Shown: positions 12,807 through 18,872 of the stretch, in pieces
Position numbering within the stretch: the stretch's first letter is position 1
Layout of the letters: every line of letters starts with the position of its first letter
Source of the DNA: JBDRGC01 sp043818215
Lineage (GTDB): Bacteria > Chloroflexota > Anaerolineae > Anaerolineales > UBA11858
DNA length: 18,872 bases
Assembly: GCA_043818215.1 (NCBI GenBank)
Contig: JBDRGC010000094.1
Span: forward strand, 1-18,872
Reading direction: 5' to 3'
Translations under genes and position numbers: made by a program
Notes under the pieces: generated by a model
The model's database searches: none
Told to the model about the DNA's origin: nothing
Seen by the model: the letters and a program-made list of their open reading frames with translations, nothing else

Positions 12807-15257
12807 ATGAATGTCAAAGAATTTTATAGAAACAAATTAGTTTCTATCCCGGAAGCCGTCGCCCTGGCGCAATCCCACCACATCATCGGCACAGCCATGG
12901 CTGCCTCCGAGCCGGTGGGTCTGCTGAGCGAGTTGGGCAATCATAAAGACCGCCTGCAAGATGTCACCGTGTGGGTCTGCCTACCGCTGCGCCTGTACGA
13001 TTTCGTTCTCGAACCTGAGATGGCAGGACATTTCTTCGTCGAGAACTGGTTCTACGGCGCGCCCGACCGCGAAGTCCATTCCCAGGGGCGCACATCTTAC
13101 ATCCCCAACAACTTGCACGCCGCAGCCAAGGTCCGCCTGGAGGCTGCCGGAAACCATCTGGACATTTTCTGGGGCACCGCCACCCCGCCGGATAAACGCG
13201 GTTATATGTCGCTATCGGCCTGCCTGGTGGTCGAGAAAATGCTCATCGAGGCAGCCGACTTAGTAGTACTGGAGATCAATGAAAACCTGCCCTGGACCCT
13301 GGGAGATACCCAGATTCATATTTCAGAGGTGGATTATTTAGTGGAGAATCACGTTCCCATGTTCGAGTTGCCCTCTGCGCCAACCGTGGCGTGGGAACAG
13401 GCCATTGGGAGGTACATCGCCGAATTGATCGAAGATGGGGCCACCCTGCAATTAGGCATCGGCGGCATCCCCAACGCCATCACCGCCTTCCTGATGGAGC
13501 GCTGTGACCTGGGCATCCACACCGAGATGTTTACAGACGGCATGGTCGATCTTTACGAGGCAGGCGTGGTCACCGGAAAACGCAAAACCATCTGGCAAGG
13601 CAAGATGGTGGGGGCCTTCGCCCTGGGTTCGCAGAAATTGTATGATTTCGTTGACAAAAATCTGGGGGTGGAATTTCAGCAGGGCAAAGTGACCAACGAC
13701 CCCTACACGATTGCCCGCAACTACAAGATGATCAGCGTCAACACCGCCTTGCAGGTGGATATCAATGGACAGGTTTGCTCCCAGAGCATCGGGCCGCGGC
13801 ACTACAGCGGAACGGGCGGCCAACTGGATACGCATCGCGGCGCGCAGATGTCCCCAGGGGGGCGCGGCATCATTGCCTTGCGTTCCACCGCCCAAGAAGG
13901 AACGATCTCCACCATCGTGCCGATGTTGGCCCAGGGGGCGGAAGTTACCATTCCAGGCCAGGATGTCGACACGGTTGTAACCGAATACGGGATTGCCCGG
14001 CTTAGAGGCCTGAGCGTCAAAAATCGGATGGAGACCCTCATCAAGATCGCACACCCCGACTTCCGCGATTGGATCCGCCAGGAAGCCGAGCGCCTGAATA
14101 TCGTGCCGCGACTGGTCGTGCCGGGTTTCGAAGCGCCCAAGACCAAATCGCGCAGGATCGCCTCCCGTATGACTGCCGACACGATCAAGCTGGGTACCAT
14201 TTGTGATTTATCGGGGCCGCAGGCCAGCATCGGCATGGCCGCTTTTCGAGGGTTTTCAACCTATTATGACCATGTCAACCATTGGGGGGGCGTGCATGGC
14301 CGCCAGATCGAACTCGTCGTCGAGGATCATGCTTTCAACCCGGCTCGCGCCAAATTAGCCGCTACCAAGTTGGTCGTCCGGGATAAGGTCTTCGCCATCG
14401 TCAGTCCGTTGGGTACCGCGCCGAACCTGGCTGTACTGGATTACCTCTTGAGCAAAGATATCCCCGTCGTGTCTCCCCACAGCGGGGTTTCCACCTGGTC
14501 GAATCCTTTCGAACGCACCTATTTCGCCTTACAACCCTCATATCAAGTCGAAGGGCGCATTCTGGCGCAATATGTGTTGGATGTGTTGAAGCTGAAACGC
14601 ATTGCAATTTTCGCAGTCGATGACCAGTTCGGCCAGGAAGGTTCAGCCGCCTTCACCGCTGAATTGAAAAAGGCTGGGATCGAGTTAACGGTTACCCTCA
14701 GACACGGGATAGATGAGAGCACCCCCGAAAAATGGGTCGCCGAGTTGACGGCGGCGAAACCAGAACTCGTTTTGTTATATACCTATGTCAAGCCAGCGGC
14801 AGATCTATTGTGCGCCGCTTATGCAGCTGTTTTTCATCCGGCCTGGTTGGGTAGCTATGTTATCTCTGGCCCAGACCTGCTTCAATTCGCCGGGGCTGAG
14901 GCCAGCCATGACCTTCGGGTGGCCGGATATCCATCTGGCCCGCGCACCCACCGTGGTGAACGGCTGTACCGCAACCTCATGGCGCGTTTTTTCCCTGGAG
15001 AAACACCGGGGACACATAACCGGATCGGGTATGCCGCTGCCCAACTGGTGGTCGAAGGCCTGCGCCGCGCCGGGCCAGACCTGACCAGAGAGGGGTTCAT
15101 CCAGGCTTTGGAGAGTCTCGAGGATTGGACGGGAGGGGTGCTGCCCCCCATCAGCTACAGCCCCACCGACCACCGCGGCCTGACCGCCTTGGCCTTGCAG
15201 CGTGCCATCAATGGGCGTTGGGTGGTTGAAACGGGTTTGTTGAAACTAAAGGAATAA
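12807..15257 (+). CDS. acetyl-CoA hydrolase/CoA-transferase fused to a type-I periplasmic-binding-protein domain
   Basis: 816 aa in one open frame. Residues 1-~450: family I-type CoA-transferase of the 4-hydroxybutyrate or acetyl-CoA hydrolase group, with LGIGGIPNAI (216-225), catalytic Glu240 in GIHTEMFTDG, GGRGIIAL and TEYGIARLRG. Residues ~455-816: ligand-binding domain of the branched-chain amino acid receptor type (Peripla_BP_6/LivK), opening TIKLGTICDLSGPQASIG, then FAIVSPLGTAPN, IPVVSPHSG, AIFAVDDQFGQEG and NRIGYAAAQLVVEGL. There is no signal peptide, so the receptor domain must be cytoplasmic. M455 (ATG 14169) could mark an old gene start, but no clear ribosome-binding site precedes it. 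The start at 12807 lies 9 nt after the dehydrogenase and has a weak ribosome-binding site. A plausible job is CoA transfer to an acid substrate, with the receptor domain sensing that acid (inference). Confidence 0.9.
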   Translation: MNVKEFYRNKLVSIPEAVALAQSHHIIGTAMAASEPVGLLSELGNHKDRLQDVTVWVCLPLRLYDFVLEPEMAGHFFVENWFYGAPDREVHSQGRTSYIPNNLHAAAKVRLEAAGNHLDIFWGTATPPDKRGYMSLSACLVVEKMLIEAADLVVLEINENLPWTLGDTQIHISEVDYLVENHVPMFELPSAPTVAWEQAIGRYIAELIEDGATLQLGIGGIPNAITAFLMERCDLGIHTEMFTDGMVDLYEAGVVTGKRKTIWQGKMVGAFALGSQKLYDFVDKNLGVEFQQGKVTNDPYTIARNYKMISVNTALQVDINGQVCSQSIGPRHYSGTGGQLDTHRGAQMSPGGRGIIALRSTAQEGTISTIVPMLAQGAEVTIPGQDVDTVVTEYGIARLRGLSVKNRMETLIKIAHPDFRDWIRQEAERLNIVPRLVVPGFEAPKTKSRRIASRMTADTIKLGTICDLSGPQASIGMAAFRGFSTYYDHVNHWGGVHGRQIELVVEDHAFNPARAKLAATKLVVRDKVFAIVSPLGTAPNLAVLDYLLSKDIPVVSPHSGVSTWSNPFERTYFALQPSYQVEGRILAQYVLDVLKLKRIAIFAVDDQFGQEGSAAFTAELKKAGIELTVTLRHGIDESTPEKWVAELTAAKPELVLLYTYVKPAADLLCAAYAAVFHPAWLGSYVISGPDLLQFAGAEASHDLRVAGYPSGPRTHRGERLYRNLMARFFPGETPGTHNRIGYAAAQLVVEGLRRAGPDLTREGFIQALESLEDWTGGVLPPISYSPTDHRGLTALALQRAINGRWVVETGLLKLKE

Positions 15258-15260
15258 AAT

Positions 15261-15335
15261 ACGCCAATCATCAAACTGAATGGTGTTGAGTTTTATTGCG
15301 AAGAGAATTTTTGGGAACTGAAGCGTAAGGAATGA
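15261..15335 (+). pseudogene. N-terminal stub of an alpha/beta hydrolase, start codon lost
   Basis: AAAGGA (15248-15253) is followed by ACG (15261) where ATG is expected, then PIIKLNGVEFYCEE. This aligns with the start of the next gene, PKVKVNGIDIYYEV. After about 14 residues the similarity ends, and TGA (15333-15335) overlaps the start region of the next gene. It looks like what is left of a paralogous hydrolase, or a duplicated 5' end. Confidence 0.55.
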
Positions 15336-15337
15336 CC

Positions 15338-16141
15338 ATGCCTAAGGTAAAAGTTAATGGAATTGACATCTATTACGAAGTAACCGGCTCCGGCGAACCG
15401 CTGGTGCTGATTTCTGGGTTAGGCTATCCGCTCTGGCAGTGGCACAAGATGACGCCGTTCTTGACCGAGCATTTTCAGGTTATTATCTTTGACAATCGCG
15501 GCGTCGGGCAGACGGACAAACCCGCTGGCCCGTACACGGCAGAGATGTTAGCGGCTGACACTGCTGGTCTTTTGGACGCGCTGGACATCGAGAAAGCCAT
15601 CATCATGGGGCATTCGATGGGTGGATTTGTTGCCCAAGCGATGGCGCTTGACTTTCCAGAGAAGGTCAGCAAGTTGATTTTGTGTTCGACCAACTTTGGC
15701 GGTCCACGCCATGTGCCAATCACCGCCGAAGCGATGGCTGTACTCTCCGATTTAACCAGTGACCCATTGACTCGCTTCACCAATGGTCTCAGGGTCAGCA
15801 CTGCGCCCGGTTGGGCGGATGCTAATCCGCAGATGGTACAGGAGTGGGTCGAGTGGCGTGTTGCCAACCCGATGGATTTAACGAGCTACCAGGCCCAAAT
15901 GGCGATCGGTCTCGCGCTTATCCCAGAAGAAGCTGCCTTCGAGAGTAAGTTATCCAATATTTCTGTGCCAGCGCTGATTCTCTTTGGCGCGCACGATAAG
16001 GTTGTCCCGCCGGAAAATGCCGACTTATTGGCGAAGAAGTTGTCGGAAAGTACGACCGCGGTTATCCCTGACGCGGGGCATTTCTTCCCGATTGAAACGC
16101 CAGAAGCGGCCTCAAAAATTATGATCGATTTTGCCAAGTAG
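15338..16141 (+). CDS. alpha/beta hydrolase
   Basis: 267 aa. The ATG at 15338 is preferred over ATG 15332 because TAAGGA (15326-15331) lies 6 nt before it, and because it gives MPKVKVNGIDIYYEV, the usual family start. Seen: oxyanion region LISGLGYPLWQW, DNRGVGQTDKP, nucleophile Ser93 in GHSMGG, acid D220 in FGAHDKVVP, and His248 in DAGHFFPIE. The triad is complete and the length is standard. It is the third hydrolase of the locus and lies directly before the transporter receptor gene, so it may cut the imported ester or a lactone intermediate (inference). Confidence 0.9.
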   Translation: MPKVKVNGIDIYYEVTGSGEPLVLISGLGYPLWQWHKMTPFLTEHFQVIIFDNRGVGQTDKPAGPYTAEMLAADTAGLLDALDIEKAIIMGHSMGGFVAQAMALDFPEKVSKLILCSTNFGGPRHVPITAEAMAVLSDLTSDPLTRFTNGLRVSTAPGWADANPQMVQEWVEWRVANPMDLTSYQAQMAIGLALIPEEAAFESKLSNISVPALILFGAHDKVVPPENADLLAKKLSESTTAVIPDAGHFFPIETPEAASKIMIDFAK

Positions 16142-16224
16142 GAGGTGATGAAAATAAGAAATTCCTTTCCCTACCATTTATTTTCAGAAAACAATCAAAC
16201 CAAATGTTTTGGAGGAGTAAACCC

Positions 16225-17667
16225 ATGAAAAAGTTCCGAATATTCACTTTTGTACTGATTTTGGCTTTTGTACTGGCAGCCTGTGGCCCCGCCGCAACCG
16301 AAGCACCGATTGAAGAACCCGCTGCCACTGAAGCTCCTGTCGCGATAGAAGCCCCAACTGAAGAGCCTGTTGTTGAAGAGCCTGTTGTTGAAGAGCCTGT
16401 TGCGACGGAAGCCCCAACTGAAGAGCCTGTTGTTGAAGAGCCTGCGGGCTTGACTTGTGATGAGCCGATCAAGATTGGTCTGATCACTGATGCCTCTGGC
16501 CCACTCGCTATTTACGGCACGCATATCCTGCGCTCTTTCATGCTGGGTATGGAATATGCCACTGGTGCAGCCGGCTCTGCGGGCGATGTCTATGACATCA
16601 CCGCTGTGCAGGAAAACACCTTTATGCTGGAAGGCTGCGAGATTCAGGTTTTTGTTCGTGATGACCAGAGCAATCCTGAAAATACCGCAACTATCGCCCG
16701 TGAGTTGATTGAAGTTAAAGGTGTCGATATATTGGTAGGCACTGTTTTTTCGGGCGCGACCGCGACCTTACAAGGGATCGCTGTTGAGAATGGTGTGCCC
16801 TTGATCGTAGCCCCCGCGGCCGCGAACGACATCACCGGGATCAACTTTAACGAATACACCTTCCGCACCAGTCGCAACAACTATCAGGACGCCATCAACG
16901 AATGTGCCTATCTGACCAAGCAATACAAGACCTTTGTACAAATCGCTCAAGATAATGCCTTTGGACAAGGCTCCGCAACTGCTTTCCGTGATGCTTGCAC
17001 CCTTGGCGGTGGCGAGTTCGTTGCTGATGACATCTTCGCTCCGGCTGACACAACTGACTTCACTCCTTACATGGAGCAGGTCATGAACTCTGGTGCCGAA
17101 GCCTATATCGTTACTTGGGCTGGCGGTGGTTTCGTTCCTTTGATGCAGGCTGCCACCGATCTGGGAGTTTCCGAGCAGATGTCGCTGGGCGCAACCTTCA
17201 TTGACAATGTCCTGATGCCGATCTGGTACGGGAATGCAATTGGTAGCACCAGTGGTATCCTGTATCACTATTCAGCCCCCAACAATGCTTTTAATGATTT
17301 CCTGGTCGAACAGGATATGACTCGTTACGGGATTGCTCCTGATCTCTTTGACGGCGACGGCATGAACGCTGCCATCATGGCCATTGAAGCCATCAAAGCC
17401 ACCAACGGCGATGTCAGCGGTGAAGCGCTAATCGCCGTCATGGAAGGCATGACCTTCGAAGGACCCAAGGGCACCGTCTACATCCGCCCTGAAGACCACG
17501 TTGCCATTCAAGATATGTACATCCTGACTCTGGTTGACCTGACTGCTGCGGATGCTGCTTTCTACGAATATGTAGAGACCACCCGTCCCGAGCCGCCCTG
17601 CTTGCTCCCCGAAGAGCTGATAGACCGCTGCGGCGATCTCGCTTACGGCTCTCTAAGTGGCGAGTAA
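16225..17667 (+). CDS. ABC transporter substrate-binding lipoprotein, branched-chain amino acid (LivK) type
   Basis: 480 aa from ATG 16225, with a strong ribosome-binding site GGAGGAG (16211-16217); the upstream frame from 16204 is not needed. Signal peptide MKKFRIFTFVLILAFV and lipobox LAAC with Cys20 as the lipid anchor, so it is exported and membrane-tethered. Residues ~21-76 are an acidic, proline-rich linker (units like ATEAPTEEPVVEEP). The ligand-binding domain then opens with IKIGLITDASGPLAIYG and contains DDQSNPENTATIARELI, DNAFGQGSATAFRDAC and RPEDHVAIQDMYI. This family binds amino acids, but relatives in catabolic loci bind aromatic or aliphatic acids and amides. Cysteines at several positions in the domain may form disulfides. 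Confidence 0.93.
   Translation: MKKFRIFTFVLILAFVLAACGPAATEAPIEEPAATEAPVAIEAPTEEPVVEEPVVEEPVATEAPTEEPVVEEPAGLTCDEPIKIGLITDASGPLAIYGTHILRSFMLGMEYATGAAGSAGDVYDITAVQENTFMLEGCEIQVFVRDDQSNPENTATIARELIEVKGVDILVGTVFSGATATLQGIAVENGVPLIVAPAAANDITGINFNEYTFRTSRNNYQDAINECAYLTKQYKTFVQIAQDNAFGQGSATAFRDACTLGGGEFVADDIFAPADTTDFTPYMEQVMNSGAEAYIVTWAGGGFVPLMQAATDLGVSEQMSLGATFIDNVLMPIWYGNAIGSTSGILYHYSAPNNAFNDFLVEQDMTRYGIAPDLFDGDGMNAAIMAIEAIKATNGDVSGEALIAVMEGMTFEGPKGTVYIRPEDHVAIQDMYILTLVDLTAADAAFYEYVETTRPEPPCLLPEELIDRCGDLAYGSLSGE
16348..16444 (+). repeat. tandem repeat in the lipoprotein linker (60-nt period)
   Basis: Bases 16348-16384 and 16408-16444 are identical over 37 nt at a 60-nt distance. Inside them a 15-nt unit (GAAGAGCCTGTTGTT) repeats and codes EEPVV. 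The period is a multiple of three, so unit gain or loss would only change linker length. Confidence 0.85.
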
Positions 17668-17688
17668 TCTGTAAGTTGTTGTAAAATC

Positions 17689-17723
17689 AAAGTCCCTGAG
17701 GGTCGCGTATCCTCAGGGACTTT
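17689..17723 (+). terminator. strong hairpin, probable terminator or attenuator after the receptor gene
   Basis: AAAGTCCCTGAGG (17689-17701) pairs perfectly with CCTCAGGGACTTT (17711-17723) around a 9-nt loop. Only three Ts end the stem, followed by CCCC, so release may be partial. It lies 21 nt after the receptor stop and 57 nt before the ATPase gene. Partial termination or 3' end protection would give more receptor than ATPase. Confidence 0.75.
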
Positions 17724-17780
17724 CCCCATCCATTCGTAGTAGCAACTTTACGAAGTCGTCAGTACAAAACGGATAAGCCT

Positions 17781-18551
17781 ATGCAATCGGAAATTATTTT
17801 TGAAACCATCAACCTGCGCAAGGAATTTGGTGCTTTGGTGGCTGTAGACGATGTTAGTATCAAAGTCCACAAGAACAGCCTGCACGCCATAATTGGTCCA
17901 AATGGTGCGGGAAAAACGACTTTTTTCAACTTGCTGAGCGGTAATATCGAACCAACCAGTGGACAAGTCATCTTCGAAGGACGTGACATCACCCACCAGC
18001 CCGTTCATCGCACTATCCATTCCGGCATTGGCCGTTCATTCCAGATCACCAATATCTTTCCCAACCTGACCGTCTTCGAGAATATCCGTTTGGCATGTCA
18101 GGCGTTAGGGAAGGACAATTTCAAATTTTTCCGTGATGCGGCTTTTTTTGAAGAATATGATGCCCGCACTTGGGATGTTATTCGGCGTGTCGGACTCGTA
18201 GATCGGGCGGCTACATTTGCCAAGACCCTCCCTCATGGCGATCAGCGCAAGCTCGAGTTAGGCATGATTCTGGCTCCAGACCCAAAAGTGCTTCTCCTCG
18301 ATGAGCCGACAGCTGGCATGGCTGCTGAGTACGTCCCCGATATGATTGCGCTTATTCAGGGAATCCAGAAAGCAGGCGGCAAGACCGTTATGCTGGTGGA
18401 ACACAACATGAATGTGGTCATGAGCGTATCTGATACGATCACGGTTATGCATCAGGGTCAGGTGCTGGCTGAAGGAACACCTGCTGAAATAGCCGCCAAC
18501 GAAGCAGTGCAAACTGCCTACCTTGGCGGCCTGTACGAGTTGGATGTGTGA
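17781..18551 (+). CDS. livG: ABC transporter ATP-binding protein, LivG type
   Basis: 256 aa. Seen: Walker A GPNGAGKT (39-46), Q-loop in RSFQITNIFPNLTV (Q88), signature LPHGDQRKLELG (150-161), Walker B KVLLLDEP (169-176), H-loop VEHNM. The insertion between Walker A and signature, and the C-terminal GTPAEIAANEAVQTAYLG, are typical of LivG. It couples ATP hydrolysis to import by the LivHM-type permease, which is not in the window. A 6-bp inverted repeat TTCGTA / TACGAA (17733-17738 / 17749-17754) lies upstream, and the ribosome-binding site is weak. Confidence 0.95.
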   Translation: MQSEIIFETINLRKEFGALVAVDDVSIKVHKNSLHAIIGPNGAGKTTFFNLLSGNIEPTSGQVIFEGRDITHQPVHRTIHSGIGRSFQITNIFPNLTVFENIRLACQALGKDNFKFFRDAAFFEEYDARTWDVIRRVGLVDRAATFAKTLPHGDQRKLELGMILAPDPKVLLLDEPTAGMAAEYVPDMIALIQGIQKAGGKTVMLVEHNMNVVMSVSDTITVMHQGQVLAEGTPAEIAANEAVQTAYLGGLYELDV

Positions 18552-18558
18552 GGCCCGC

Positions 18559-18872
18559 ATGGACTATTTACTCAACGTACAAGATATCCACACTTTTATT
18601 GGGCAATATCATATTTTGCAGGGCGTGAACGTGCGTGTCCCCAAAGGCAGTATCCTCGCTTTGTTGGGGCGCAATGGTGCGGGCAAGACGACCACACTCA
18701 AGTCCATTTTGGGGTTGACACCACCACGTCAAGGTAAAATCACCTTTGGAAACCAGGAAATTCAGGGAATGGCCTCGTTCGACATTGCATCTCTGGGTAT
18801 TGGCTATGTCCCCGAACATCGCGCCATCTTCCGTGACTTGAGCGTGGAAGATAACTTGAAAATCGCCCAACG
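18559..18872 (+). CDS. livF: ABC transporter ATP-binding protein, LivF type (partial, runs off the window)
   Basis: The first 104 codons are present, starting with MDYLLNVQDIHTFIGQYHIL. Walker A GRNGAGKTT is complete, and GIGYVPEHRAIFRDLSVEDN is the LivF-type Q-loop region. The signature and Walker B motifs lie beyond the edge. The start is 7 nt after the livG stop, so the two are probably translated as a pair. Confidence 0.92.
   Translation, partial: MDYLLNVQDIHTFIGQYHILQGVNVRVPKGSILALLGRNGAGKTTTLKSILGLTPPRQGKITFGNQEIQGMASFDIASLGIGYVPEHRAIFRDLSVEDNLKIAQ

Noticed and set aside
14100..14175. Two separate genes instead of the CoA-transferase/receptor fusion
   Set aside because: No stop between residues 430 and 455, no clear ribosome-binding site before ATG 14169, and no signal peptide to suggest a functional separate receptor.
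16204..16224. Extended start of the receptor lipoprotein (MFWRSKP)
   Set aside because: The ribosome-binding site GGAGGAG (16211-16217) lies inside it and serves ATG 16225, which begins a canonical lipoprotein signal peptide.
17669..17685. CTGTAAG / TTGTAAA, a possible third SARP-like box after the receptor gene
   Set aside because: Spacing is off by one (10 nt), mismatches in both halves, and it abuts the terminator hairpin.

Overview
The window looks like a chromosomal segment of an uncultured Chloroflexota bacterium (Anaerolineae-like). This assignment is inferred from gene style: a MalT/SARP hybrid regulator, a small conserved Chloroflexota-type protein, lipoproteins with acidic/proline-rich linkers, and dispersed intergenic palindromes. 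No rRNA or tRNA gene is visible. TGA is used as a normal stop elsewhere (e.g. at 18549-18551), so the standard bacterial code applies.

Left part (1-2165): integron gene cassettes without an integrase in view. Four attC-like sites (36-162, 847-972, 1902-1961, 2034-2165) bound a DinB-family cassette, an arsenite-methyltransferase (ArsM) cassette and a short gene-less cassette. The R'' box of each cassette matches the complement of the R' box at its own left edge (7/7, 7/7, 6/7), which is the signature of real cassettes. The ArsM reading frame is continuous except for one in-frame TGA. That TGA sits in the N-terminal Ser-Cys-Cys motif and is followed at a suitable distance by a bacterial SECIS-like hairpin, so it is best read as a selenoprotein carried on a mobile cassette.

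Middle (2122-3537): a reverse-strand membrane protein gene split by one nonsense codon, a ~133 bp imperfect palindrome, and a gene-free stretch with two copies of a 29-30 nt hairpin repeat.

Right part (3538-18872): a 1078-residue STAND/SARP regulator, then a same-strand catabolic locus. In order it holds a 70-aa protein, a KASIII-like enzyme with an altered catalytic triad, an acyl-CoA synthetase, an alpha/beta hydrolase, a wrecked thiolase, a second hydrolase, a short-chain dehydrogenase, a CoA-transferase fused to a substrate-binding-protein domain, a stub of a hydrolase, a third hydrolase, and a branched-chain-amino-acid-type ABC transporter (lipoprotein receptor and two ATPases; the last runs off the window; no permeases are seen). 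Together these suggest uptake of a carboxylic or ester compound, hydrolysis, CoA activation and oxidation; the substrate is not identifiable. Two promoters in the locus share a paired-heptamer box (TTGTAAC / TGGTRAC, 4-nt spacer, 10 nt before a -10-like hexamer) that fits a SARP operator, linking the regulator to the locus.
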